Origin: Trichoplax adhaerens
Lineage: Eukaryota; Placozoa; Uniplacotomia; Trichoplacea; Trichoplacidae
Direction of reading: 5' to 3'
NCBI RefSeq assembly: GCF_000150275.1
Contig: NW_002060943.1
Location: forward strand, 2,039,907-2,103,906
Length of the DNA stretch: 64,000 nucleotides
Below are positions 1 through 11,501 of the stretch, in pieces (position 1 is the first letter of the stretch; each line of letters begins with the position of its first letter). Under the pieces are notes generated by a model. That model was not told where the DNA came from. It saw only the letters and a program-made list of their open reading frames with translations, and did no database searches. A program made the position numbers and the translations under genes.

Positions 1-180
1 TGCATTCTTCCAAAAAGGTTGTCAAGTTGTTATAATACAGTATCATGAACGATGATGCATTGCTGTAATTGTAAGGTGTACAGTAGTAGCAGGGACTACT
101 CCATAAAAAGGTTTATACCGTATACTGTACCATAAACTACTAAGAGAAAAGGTTTTCTTTTAGTAGTCCATGACTGTACA

Positions 181-610
181 GTATATGGTCAAAGAGTAGT
201 GTAAAAGGAAGTTTTTTGAATCATTGCGCGATGCAGAGTCGTAGAGTTCTACGAATCATGCACTACCTCTAAATCCTACAGGATCAGCAGTCCATGAACC
301 AATATACTCTATGCATTAGCTACTACAATATATCGTCAAGCAGTAAAAAGGAGCTCTTGAATCCTTATACGATACAGAATTGTAGAGTTCTACGAATTAT
401 GCATCGCCTCTAAATGCTACAGGATTAGCAGTCCATAGACCAATATACCCTATGCATTAGCTCCTGCAATAGATCGTCAAACAATACAGTAAAAAGGAAC
501 TTTTAAATCGTTGCATGATATAAACTTGTAGAGTTCTATAAGCGTTAGCTACTACTGTACACGGTCAAACAGCAAATAGAGCTTTTAAATCGTTGCACAA
601 CACAGAATTC
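181..610. repeat. Tandem repeat, about 143-base unit, three copies plus remnant
   Basis: The landmark GTAGAGTTCTA recurs near 241, 382 and 527, followed each time by related text ending in a GGTCAA or CGTCAA string and an AAAAAGGA-type run. A truncated fourth unit ends near 605. Spacing is about 141-145 bases. Units have diverged by scattered substitutions, and the third is shortened. No coding function is apparent. Confidence 0.8.
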
Positions 611-1344
611 TACCCGATGACCGTTATGGTAACATGGCAACGCTGGTCTTTACGCGCACATTCAGTTTACATATTCTTCCCACATACGCGTATACGTGCA
701 TAACTGCCTATGCAAATTCTTTTTTTTTATTGACTATTACCATTACTACAGTAGGCAGCCAAATTTATCGGGTATAAATAGTCATCATTGATTTAATTTG
801 ATTTTACATGTATACATAAAAGCATCACGTTGACCATCATGCTAAATTACTACGGTCGAAGAAGCGATAGTCACATAATGCAAATGGCCACAAGTTCCCA
901 TAACAGGCTGATTCAAGCAGCCCTAGAAACCGGTACCTTGCGAAATACAGTAGCAAGGAGATCGTATCTGAACTGGACACCAGGGTCCTTAATTTGGCAT
1001 TTTTTGATCACCGTTAACTGAGCAAGGTAGCGGACAATTCGCCCAATTTTGTAATTGCCCGACAAAGGACCCTTGCTGGTTACTGTGGACAGTGGATACT
1101 ATCCTTCATCTTGGATACTGGAATACTGTTCCAAACACTTCTATTCGCTATAATAATGTTATCGAGAGGATATTCGATTTTGTAATTTGTTCATTTTTGT
1201 AAATTAAGTAATATTACATTGAAATCTATTCTAATTTACTAAGTTCTACTTGAAAGCAGTCATATCAGGTCATAAATATTGTTGAATTAATAGAAGTAAT
1301 TAAGAAAAATAGATACTGAAGATCTATACTAAGTAAATTACTGA

Positions 1345-1765
1345 TTTGGGGAGATTTCGGCCTCATTTGGAAGAAAGAGTCTGTCCGTCCGCACCGTGTC
1401 CATGCCATACAGTTAAGAGACTTAACTCTGTAATACTGTACAGTGTACAGTATGGCCCAGTCCGATGATGAGATTTCGGCCTCATTTGGAAGAAAGCGTC
1501 TGTCCATCCGCACCGTGTCCATGCCATACAGAGACTTAACTCTACAGTACTATACTGTACAGTGTACAGTACAGTACAGTACTGTATGGTCCAGTCCGAT
1601 GATGAGATTTCGGCCTCATTTGGAAGAAGGAGTCTGTCCATCCGCACCGTGTCCATTCCATACAGTTAAGAAACTTAACTCTACTGTACAGTGTACAGTA
1701 TGGTCCAGTTTGATGGTACTGTACTCAATACTGTACCGGGTCTCTTCCGCATACTGTACAGCACA
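1345..1765. repeat. Three-unit tandem repeat joined by GTAC-rich palindromes
   Basis: The string GAGATTTCGGCCTCATTTGG begins at 1351, 1470 and 1604, so the units are about 119 and 134 bases long. The unit body (through CCGCACCGTGTCCAT) is nearly invariant. Units are joined by self-complementary TACTGTACAGTGTACAGTA text of variable length, which accounts for the differing periods. Because no unit carries stops in several frames, the array produces open frames of 85-120 codons on both strands. Those frames are an artefact of the repeat. Confidence 0.85.
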
Positions 1766-1960
1766 GTATGCGTATACCGCTCAAATCGTTATTCACTCAG
1801 TATAGGTAAAACGACCATCCTTTACAGTATAATATGAGAGACTACAGTCAGGGACTACAGTGTACAGTACTCCACTAAAAAGATTTTCCCTCTCCTAGGA
1901 ACATTGACTGAAAGGTACGGTGGTTACGCATGCGCGATAATTCTACCTCTAAAAATCAAA

Positions 1961-4900
1961 ATGGCTGGAACGACTTCTGTTGAGATTCCTTTACACGATT
2001 CCGATGAGGTAAACGAGTAATTTTGCTTAATTATGATTCCAACGACCTCGATTTTACCTTTTATTCTTCGATCTGTCTTTCATGCCAATGCTATTAGTCG
2101 TAGCAGTAACAAGAACGACAGAATACGATTCCGTTATTCTAATGTTTGAGAATGTAGTCAACACGAATGGATGCATATTGTATCAACGCAGTAATGCGGT
2201 TTCAGTCATCAAAATTAGCATAGTCTAAACTAGTCTAAACATCAGTTTTGAATTGCTTATTTACACTATACTAGATTGATTGTGTACTAATAGAAAGCTA
2301 TCTTTTGCAATGCACGGATTAAAGTCCTCATTTTGTAGCTGGAGTTTATTTAAAACATAGACAATGTCATTCAACCGGTTACATACTGTACAACTCCCCA
2401 TGATAGGTAATCGAATTGGATTTCGATCAACTTCCTGATGGTGGTGAATGCCTCGCAATCCTGAAAGAAGAAAGACCCCAACTTCGTATATGGAATGTTC
2501 TAGCTGTAAGTAGGATTGATTTAGTTGATCGAATGGTGATATACGACAACATTGATCTTATCCTACCCATAATTGAGTAACTTTTTTTTACAAGTTTTCG
2601 TTGATTCTTCATGCAATTGACGTACTGTATTCTCAGCAATTTGTTGTGAAACGTTTTCCTCCTTACCTTACTTGTTTACAAGATTAAATCCTCTTTTGTT
2701 TATCATTGCATTTGTGCAGCAACAGTATTACAAACTAGGAGAGCAAGATGCTTTCTTGTCTATGTTGGAAACTGCTACGACAGGTTAGTAAATTGCTGTG
2801 TTATACTGTAAATGCTCTTTGTCTCCTTGTGTTTGTAATAGTATGGATTAATGATACGTTCATAAATGGCAGAAGCGACAATGAGCTACGACGATAGCGA
2901 TAAAGACTTGATGACAACTTTAGATAGTTTAGCCAACTACTACGTAGAATTGGGCAAAAAAGCAAATAATAAAGATCTAACGAGAGATTATTTTGCCAAG
3001 GTTGGGTTGCATTACACTGTATAGTGTATATCTTGATTAATTAAAAATTCATTTTTGGCAATAGTTATTAGTGCTATAATTTTTCTACAAGCGGCTCAGA
3101 ATTCATAAACTAAAAATTTCGCTTATATTTACTAAATGAATATCTACTGTTAAATTACTTGTGTAGGCCGCTCAATTGTTTGGTAAAGGCGACAAAATTA
3201 TCATGCATCACGAGGTTATTTCTTGTTTCTCATCGGCAAATAATTTGCGTATTCATCGATCGCTAGAATTCAGCGTCATTGAAATAATTCCACAATCTAT
3301 CACTATAATCTCATTGTTTCTATTTGTTTCTATTTTAATTGATATTAAAATCGTGATTGATGAGATGTGTGTAATAATAGGGGCATTTAGTAAGTCGTGG
3401 ATGTTTTTACCTGGCTGATGGAAAATTGGAACAAGCTGAAACACAATTCAATTTCGTTCTGACGCAAGTAAATTCATAGCATAGTAATGATATTGATATT
3501 ATTGGTCTTTAGGTTACATCCATGTCTTACTAAAAGCAGTAATAGCGGTGCAATATATTAAACTATGTTATTATTACCCTTCCCTTATTCCAGTTAAACA
3601 AGCAAAATCCTCCAGCCTTATTAGGTATTGTTATGCTGGATAATATGAATGCCTTCATATTTATACTGTAAAAATGGTCTATTAAATTTACTTGCATGCC
3701 GGAAAAATTTTTATTACTATAGGCAAAGCTAGTATACTTTTCAGTCGAAAGGATTATAACGGTGCTCTTAGCCTATATAAAGAAGTTTTAAAATTAAAGC
3801 CGGAGACATGTCGAGGTATTAACGTGTATCACTTTTGATACTTGAATACCGTATTGTTTTGTATGCAATCGATATGTTTAACACCCGCTTTATTATCAAC
3901 TTTACAGCTGATGTTCGTCTAGGAATTGGACATTGCTATGCAAAGCTAAACAAACTCAACTTGGCAAGGTAAGCCTGAGTCTTTAACCACATTTACTGAT
4001 CTCATGAGATATACATAAAGTGGCACAGTTGCTAAAGTATAACCAATAAACGTTATAATAATGCTATTATCTTTTATATATTTTCACTGACAAAAAATTT
4101 CGTAGGCGAGCATTCGAAAGAGCATTACAACTCGATCCTAGATGTGTTGGAGCGATGGTTGCTTTAGCTGTTTTGGAACTGAACAATAACAGGGTAAATG
4201 CAATAGTTCTATTTTATTTACGGTTAATTCAAATTCGAATTTGCTAATTTCGGTAATGACAAATTTAGAAACGATAATATACATGATAAGTTTGATATGA
4301 TGCATAAATGTGCAGTATTTACACTTAACATTTAAAAATTTTTTATAGGCTGAATCTATTAGGAATGGGGTTGATTTATTATCACGTGCTTATACAATCG
4401 ATCAAACAAACGCTATGGTGTTGAATCACCTAGCCAACCATTTCTTCTATAAAAAAGATTTTAATAAAGTTCAACATTTAGCTCTACATGCTTTCCATAG
4501 TACGAACGTCGAACCTATCCAAGCCGAAAGCTGCTATCAACTAGCTAGAGTTTTCCATTCGATGCAAGATTACGATCAAGCTTTTAAATATTATTATCAA
4601 GCTACTCAATTTGCCGATAGTAATTACGTTTTACCACATTTTGGTCTTGGCCAATTATATCTTGCTCGTAATGATCCAACTAATGCAGCTAGTTCATTTG
4701 AAAAAGTACTTAAAGTCCAGAGTGATAACTATGAAAGTATGAAAATTTTAGGATCTATATATGCACGCTCTAATAACGAAGAAAAGCGAGAAAGAGCTAA
4801 AATTTTATTACAAAAAGCAACCACTCAACATCCTGACGACATAGAAGCTTGGATTGAATTAGCAGGTATACTAGAAGGTTCAGATATTCAAGGGGCACTT

Positions 4901-7900
4901 TCAGCATATGGTACATCTTCACGACTTTTACAAGAGACTCTTGAAACCGATACACCTCCAGAAATATTAAACAATGTAGCCGCGTTACACTTCAAGTTAG
5001 GTAATCTATTAGAAGCTATGAAAAACTTTAGTGCCGCATTGGAACGAGCTAAATTAGAAGCAAACGAATCAACCGAAGGTTCATCTTATTTCAATACTAT
5101 ATCAGTTACTATAACATATAACGTCGCTCGTTTACACGAAGCATTGTGTGAACATGATGAAGCAGAAAAGTTATATAAGCAAATCCTTAAAGATCATCCT
5201 AATTATATCGATTGTTATCTTCGATTGGGATGTATGGCTCGCGATAAGGGTCACTTTTATGAAGCTTCAGATTGGTACACCGAAGCACTTGTTATAGAAA
5301 GGGAGCATAAAGATACATGGTCTTTAATTGGAAATTTACACATGATGAAGCAAGAATGGGGTCCGGCCCAGAAAAAGTACGAGCGTATTTTAAATCAAAA
5401 CAAAGACGATACTTACGGTCTTGTAGCTATGGGAAATATATGGTTACAGACATTATATCAACCTACAAAGGACCCAGACAAGGTTTTAAAAATCGCGAGT
5501 TGTAATGAAATATTAATACCTACTGTATTTTAATAAGAGCCATATTGATGTTACTTATTTTTTATATTATACTAGAATAGACGTCATCGCGATCGCGCGT
5601 TGAGTCTATATAAGCAGGTAATTCGACTCGATCCACGAAATATTTATGCCGCTAATGGTATCGGTGCCGTATTAGCACAGAGTAGTTTTCATCAAGAATC
5701 TCGAGAAATTTTTGCTCAGGTAGATTAATATAGAATTATTGATTTGTAATTTAATAAGTTTACAAAGTTTTGAAGTTAACATACAATGTATTACTGTACT
5801 TTTAATAGGTCCGCGAAGCTACTGCCGACATGTTCGACGTATGGCTAAATCTCGCTCATGTTTACACTGAACAGAAGCAATATTCGACAGCAATTCAAAT
5901 GGTACTCAATAATTTAGCATTGCTATATCGAGTTTGATAGTGACGAAGATGAAAATTAGTGTCATTTTAGTATTGCGAAAATTTAACCAGCTATGTGATG
6001 TAATTTCTTTTAGTATCAGAACTGTATCAAGAGGTTCGGAAAGAATCAAAGTACGGAAGTACTGCTATATCTAGCTAGAGTATTCTTTAAGGATGGTAGA
6101 TTACAAAATTGTAAAAGTGCTCTTGTTAAGGTAATAAACAATTGCTCGATCATGTTTGTACAATGCAATTGCTATAGATTCGAAATTGTAATAGCCTTTG
6201 ACGCTTTTAAAAATAATGGATTAAAATTTAATTACAACCTTAGGCCTGCCACGTTGCCCCGCAGGAAACTCTACTCTTGTTTGACGTTTGCTTAGTCTTA
6301 CAGCGTATAGCAACAGTTTCTCTAAAAGATGAAAATAGTAACCTCAAGGACGTTCAAGAAGCTGTTGATCAACTAAAATTAGCTCACAGGTGCTGCCATT
6401 GAGTAAAAATAATTCTTACATAATGTAATTGCTAACGATTCTTAAATTTACAGATACTTTACATTTTTGAGTAAAGTCGGAGACAAATCGAAATTCGATC
6501 TTAATCAGGCTCAATTGGAAGCACGGTATAGTTTATAATAAATACAGTGTATAGAATTAATATTGGTGTCAGTAATTAAGAAAATCCTTTCTTTTACTTG
6601 GTATCACAGCCAATGTGTAGATCTATTAAGCCAGGCTAAGTATCATGTGTCCAGGGCAAAGAAGAAGCAAGATGAAGAACTTGAATTAATTCGTAAGCAG
6701 GAGGAAGAACACCAAGCCTATCTAGAGAAAAGAAAGGCTGAAGAGGTTGGTTTGATTACCGTGAACCACATTCTAGTTTGTTGCCAAGAGTAATTTAAAT
6801 GTTCAAATAGATACAACGCCAAAAAGAAGAGGAAGTAAAGAACAAGTCCATTAATGAAAAACGTAGCCAATTTATTGAAGCGACCAAGAAACTCTTAGTT
6901 TTTGAAGCGGATACTTCTAGTGCTGCGAAAATTTCGGGTCGCCGAGCTAAGGTATGAATACTTTAGATAATGTAGCTCGAGCTCATATAACTGTTGTCCG
7001 ATGCAGATACTGTATGTAACGTTAAATAATTTTATTGCTCTTGATCAAAGAAACAAGATGACGATTTCATAAGTGATGGAGAGCAGAGTGAAGAAGACGT
7101 TACTGAACCTAAGCCTAAACGGTATCTTCTAAGTTTAATTTTAATCTATTTGTGTAAGTATTTAGGCGATTAATATTATTTTATGCTCATAATAGCAAAA
7201 AAGCGAAAGACAAAGGTGTTCGAGTCAAAAAACGACCGCGAAAACGTAAAGCACCGGCTGCAGTCAAGGAAAGGTCTGCCAGAAAAAAACGTAAAGCTAT
7301 TTCAAAAGAAATTATTTCGGATATCTCAGATAGTTCTGACGCTGATGACTCCGGACAGTTACATATTGTTGGTGAAGATGAGTGAGTTTTAATGACGTTA
7401 ATGATATGAATTAAAAAGTTGATATTATAGCTGCCTTAGATTTTACCTTAGAAAGAAGATTGTTGTGCTAAATCTTTTCCTATTTCTGTATATATAATAA
7501 ATAGAGAGGAATCAGATAAATCTAATCTTTCGGATGAAAAGGAAGCAAGTTTTTCTGAAGAAGAAGATGAAGATGATGATGAAGTAGATTTTTCGCCACC
7601 GAAGGAAACGTCTACCAAGAGAAGGCAACGTAATATGATAGCAGAAACGGTGGATGAATCAAGCTTGTTAGGTGATGAAGACGAAAATGTAGCACCATCT
7701 GTTAGAAAATCTCTTAGGGCAACTACAAATGCATTATTCTCATCTTCGTAAGTATCATTATAAAATATCGAATATTTTCTTTATACCTTCGGCTAATATT
7801 AATTTGTAGTCGTATTACTGAAGATAAGTTGGTAATGTTATATTATGCAATGCATTTACTTTAGGGATGAGGGTTAATATGATCACAAAGTCCAATAACA

Positions 7901-8065
7901 TCACCTTAGAATGCTAGAGTATCCTATCGTTCATTCATCCATCATGACGATCTTGAATTATTGGCTAATAAAAGTTATGAGCTATTGCCGTGCGAATATT
8001 ACATGACTGTAAAAAATCCATTGCATGAAAAGTGGGTATTTTTATTTTTAAATTTTCATGGGTAA
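1961..8065 (+). CDS. ctr9: CTR9 homologue, copy A (Paf1 complex TPR subunit)
   Basis: Ctr9 is the large TPR scaffold of the nuclear Paf1 complex, which travels with RNA polymerase II and promotes H2B ubiquitination and H3 methylation. Exons: 1961-2008, 2407-2505, 2720-2783, 2873-3000, 3167-3214, 3381-3467, 3594-3624, 3723-3815, 3908-3968, 4106-4193, 4349-5482, 5576-5719, 5809-5901, 6014-6130, 6244-6389, 6454-6525, 6610-6745, 6811-6951, 7051-7121, 7196-7381, 7505-7747, 7810-7831, 7910-8065; all phases agree (about 1135 residues). The N-terminus [16 protein letters not shown] continues into [12 protein letters not shown], as in vertebrate Ctr9. TPR repeats fill the body. The 1134-base exon 11 holds [15 protein letters not shown] and [14 protein letters not shown]. 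The tail is basic then acidic (E-D runs around 7555-7590), typical of Ctr9. The last two exons are uncertain: reading through the 7832 donor instead would stop at 7862-7864. The 51 codons from 7910 match no family I know. Confidence 0.92.
4373..5864 (+). other. Homogenised (gene-conversion) tract, copy A side
   Basis: Compared with 15325-16816, blocks 4373-4418, 4475-4646, about 4690-4952 and about 5010-5779 are identical by eye. Short patches (4419-4474, 4647-4689, 4953-5009) carry clustered differences. The identical part includes the whole of intron 11 and all but one base of intron 12. Introns outside the tract cannot be aligned by eye. Confidence 0.85.
7910..8065 (+). other. Uncertain terminal exon of CTR9 copy A
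   Basis: After the TTG|gtaatg donor at 7831/7832 and a CACCTTAG acceptor ending at 7909, the frame that continues CTR9 stays open for 51 codons to TAA at 8063-8065. It includes the segment [19 protein letters not shown]. The 78-base intron and matching phase favour a real exon. The segment has no counterpart in copy B or in known Ctr9 proteins, so it could be lineage-specific or chance. AATAAA follows at 8273-8278. Confidence 0.45.
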
Positions 8066-8318
8066 ATTGCTTGAATTGATATCAAACCTACCGATAAGTA
8101 AGAATGATATCATCAACATACGAGGTAAACTTTGACTGCGATAACTTGTGCTTTGTGCCGTGGATCGACCACTTCTTAGTTTTTAGATATTTTTAAATGA
8201 AACCCCCACTAAATACGCAAATATCAATGTCGCGTTGTGGTAAGCAGCAGCCATATTGGTAAATATTGCAATAATAAATACGTGTATCTTTTAAATGGAA
8301 TAGAATGCAAACATTCGA

Positions 8319-8344
8319 TATATATATATATATATATATATATA
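8319..8344. repeat. (TA)n microsatellite
   Basis: A run of about 13 TA dinucleotides lies 250 bases downstream of CTR9 copy A. It is simple-sequence DNA with no evidence of a promoter role. Confidence 0.9.
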
Positions 8345-8851
8345 GTATTTAAAACTTAAATTTTATGAGGTAAATATTTGTAAAAAGCATGAAACTCAAT
8401 CTTGTATCACTGTCTGTAAAAAATTGTGCACTTTTGTCGTTATAAAGTTCTTATTCATTTGTGAACTTGATGTATTTGCTCTTATTACTGATCTATATTT
8501 TCCGTATCTTCCTTCTATTATGGTAGCACGTATTGTTAAAGATTGTAGCATACCTTGATTACTTTTATAGAGCTACGCAATATTATAATGTCTGACAAAA
8601 TGAGTAATTTATATCTACAATCTGATGTAGCTCTTCAATTGAAATACGCAATAAAATTTGGCACCTATAGATATTTTATAATACATATCATAATGATTTA
8701 TTGATAGTCTGCGCGTATTATTTTACCAACAGAAAAATTCTCTTTCAATCTTCAATTTAAGCTTCACAAATGCTTCACTAATAGTAAAGATTTTTTTTAA
8801 ATCTCCATTTTTAGCGTCACAGTCTATGTCATAATTAAGCATATAATTAGC

Positions 8852-8918
8852 ACTATGGTACAAATTCGGCAACATGGAGTATGATATACTCCATGTTGCC
8901 GAATTTTGTCCATAGTGT
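8852..8918. repeat. Long near-perfect hairpin
   Basis: Two 32-base arms (CACTATGG...ATGGAGTAT and its inverse) are separated by a 3-base loop centred at 8885. Only three positions, near 8860 and its partner, fail to pair. Such a compact palindrome is typical of a small inverted-repeat element or a foldback transcript. No open frame or flanking target-site duplication is evident. Confidence 0.85.
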
Positions 8919-9506
8919 ATAATACGTAGAATCATGGGCGCTCTTAAATATTTTCAAAGCAATAAAGACCTCTTTAAATCTCCATTTTTAGTTTCATAAT
9001 CCCTATAGTAGCGGAGTGTAAGTAGAAGACTCATGCAGAAAAGATCAATTAGAATTTCATTTCATTTCATGTTGAACTTCATGTGCATTGCTCATGCAGA
9101 GGAAGTCTTTACTGTACTAATCATTGCACTGAAGTTATAAATAGTTTCTATGCTGGTGCAATGCTGCAGACTATATCTTATTCTGTACAAGTTTACTAAA
9201 CCTTAATTAAGTTAGGCCTATGAACTTAAGATAAAAATCTGCATTTATTATAATATTTAAAAAGGTCCGTGTAAGCTAGTCTGTCATTAGCCACCGTTTT
9301 CATTACAACTCAATGAATTAAATCTCCATTTTTAGCTTGATGAGAGCCGTGTATAGTCGTTATATTTTTATCATACATAGTACAGTAAGGTATTGCAAGA
9401 TTTTTCAATATATTGCATTATTTTACTGTTATTAAAAAAGATTGCTACATGGTGACTTTTGACGAAATCTCCTATGTTAGTAATATCTAGTAATACGCGT
9501 ACAATT

Positions 9507-9800
9507 TAGGCGGATTACTCCAGTCTACCGTTGAGCTTTTTTTTCTCCTTTACTCATAATAATTTACAATTAACAGAATCCCGTCTTACTTGTATAGTGC
9601 TTTTGTATTTAATTATCGGAATACTAGCCCATTCGACTTTAAATAAATTATATTAGGCGGATTGCTCTAGTCTACCGTTGAGCTTTTTGCTCCTTTGCTC
9701 ATAATAATTTGCAAGTAGCAGAATCCCGTCTTACTTGTATAGTGCTTTTGTATTTATTTGTCGGAATACTAGCTCATTCAACTTATAAATCGATTAATAA
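9507..9800. repeat. Two-copy tandem repeat, 147-base unit
   Basis: TAGGCGGATT begins at 9507 and again at 9654. The two units agree over almost their whole length (shared CAGAATCCCGTCTTACTTG and GTATAGTGCTTTTGTATTTA) with scattered substitutions. No coding content is seen. Confidence 0.85.
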
Positions 9801-10069
9801 TAATAGTACAGTATATTTAGCAGTCCAAACAGCACATCTACGCAAAATATGACGAGTGAGACATTATCCGTATACCTTGGTAAAAGGTTCGAAATCTTTC
9901 CAATACAACTGCGTTTTCTGATACCGCATATCAAAGAAATGGACAGCAAACAGGATTTGTAGGGAAATCAAAAACGTTGATAGGAATTACTACAGCATAA
10001 CCAGCACTTTTGTTGCACCGGGATAGAAGCCATTTTATTGCAATTTTTTACAGTCAATCCAATTGTAGG

Positions 10070-11130
10070 CCAAGTGAATCAAACGGTAGAAGGCATTTTA
10101 ATGCTCAATATCGAATTTATTCATCCTAAAGACAATTTTTGGATCAATAATATAATGTAACTTTTTTTATAGTTAATCCGGTAGAGTATGGTAAACTAAG
10201 CAGGTTCTACTGTTTTACAGTAAAATACAAAAATAGATTGAGCAGGGGCCAGTAAGTGAAAGAAATGGATTAAGTAGACCAAATGGTATAAGGCATTTTA
10301 TTGCCCAATTTTTCAATGATCTACAGTCACTTTTCTAGTTATTCTAATGGTAGTCAAAACGGACCAGTAAAGAAAGGAATGGACTAAGTAGATCAAATAG
10401 TATAAGGTATTTGATTGCCCAATTTTTCAATGATCTACAGTTAATCTGTTGCACTGTAATGGTAGACAAAGCAGACCCGTCAATGAAAGAAATGGACAAA
10501 GTCTATCAAATAATTTAAGGCATTTTATTGCCCAATTTTCAATGGTCTACAGTCACTTTTTTTTTATTGTTAATCTAATGAGAGACAGAGCAGACCAGTA
10601 AAAGAAAGAAATGGACTAAGTCGATCAAATAGTATAAGGCATTTTATTGCCTCATTTTTCAATGGTCAACTTTCACTTCTTTTTACACTTAATCTACGGT
10701 CATGGTAGACAGAGCAGACCAGTAAAAGAAAGTAGTGGATCAAGCGAGCCAAATCCTAGGTACAATTGATTTGATTCGGTATAAGCAATAAGGTATTTCA
10801 ATCTGTTGTACTGTAATGGTAGACAAAGCAGACCAGTAAATGAAAGAAATGGACTAAGTCGATCAAATAGTTTAAGGCATTTTATTGCCTCATTTTTCAA
10901 TGGTCAACTTTCACTTTTTTTTACACTTAATCAACAGTAATGGTAGACAGAGCAGATCAGTAAAAGAAAGTAGTGGATCAAGCGAGCCAAATCCTAGGTA
11001 CAATTGATTTAGTTCGGTATAAGCAATAAGGAATTTCATTGCAACCATTTTGGATCAATAATTATAATTAATTAATTATTATTACTGTATAATCAGTTTT
11101 TTTTTACACTTAATCCAATATGGAGGACCA
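10070..11130. repeat. Minisatellite-like array of about 110-125-base units
   Basis: The phrase GGTAGACAAAGCAGACC and variants recur near 10193, 10351, 10460, 10578, 10702, 10815, 10938 and 11120. Each is followed by GAAAGAAATGGAC, a GGCATTTTATTGCC block and a T-rich spacer. Units at 10702 and 10938 share a longer insert containing AAGCGAGCCAAATCCTAGG, so a two-unit block was itself duplicated. The array sits immediately upstream of CTR9 copy B. Confidence 0.85.
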
Positions 11131-11501
11131 AGCAGAAGCTACTTAGCCATTACACGGTGTACCGTCCTGTCATAGTACTGTAAGCACCACTTAGTATGCG
11201 CAGTTGCGTAGGCAGAATACACACCTGATTGCAGTAGCTCAAAAAGTCAAGTTGCCAGGTATGAAATTGAATGATTAACTGCTTGGAGCTAGTGAGAAAT
11301 TGCACCAATTTTTCCCCATTTATGATTGTCGAGGAAAAGGAAAGCTCTAATATTATCGTTTCAGTTTATTCTGATAGATCAGGCTTGTATCAACTACGGT
11401 AGAAGAAGAAGGAATTATTGCGTAGTTTTGGTGGCACCACGTGCTGTCGCAATCACCGATTGAATCAATAGCGCTTACTTGGATCGAAATAAAAATCCAA
11501 A

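Larger units (their letters stand above)
1..1960. other. Gene-free repeat-rich stretch upstream of the first CTR9 copy
   Basis: Apart from the two tandem arrays annotated separately, this stretch holds scattered TACTGTAC/GTACAGTA words near 60-190 and 1800-1880, and no exon I can support. The promoter of the downstream CTR9 copy must lie near its 3' end, but I see no clear core-promoter motif. Confidence 0.6.
8066..11501. other. Intergenic stretch between the two CTR9 copies
   Basis: This 3.4 kb carries the TA microsatellite, the 67-base hairpin, the 147-base duplication and the long tandem array. I find no exon with matching splice sites. ATCTCCATTTTTAG occurs several times between 8800 and 9340, perhaps a remnant of a dispersed repeat. 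Confidence 0.6.

Noticed and set aside
1265-1805. Open frames of 85-120 codons on both strands
   Set aside because: They run through a three-unit tandem repeat and GTAC palindromes, the encoded peptides simply repeat, and no splice or family evidence supports them.
5317-5505. Overlapping open frame inside CTR9 exon 11 (also 16269-16457 in copy B)
   Set aside because: It lies in a different frame of a strongly conserved TPR exon. Its identity between copies is explained by the conversion tract.
5483-5533. Direct extension of CTR9 exon 11 to a stop at 5531-5533
   Set aside because: The extension reads through a GT..AG intron. Splicing to 5576 restores the conserved [13 protein letters not shown] segment in frame.
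8319-8344. TA-rich run as a promoter TATA element
   Set aside because: It is a simple dinucleotide microsatellite downstream of a gene end, with no gene start nearby.
8852-8918. microRNA precursor
   Set aside because: The stem is almost perfectly paired to a 3-base loop, without the loop and bulge form of a typical precursor, and no expression evidence is available.
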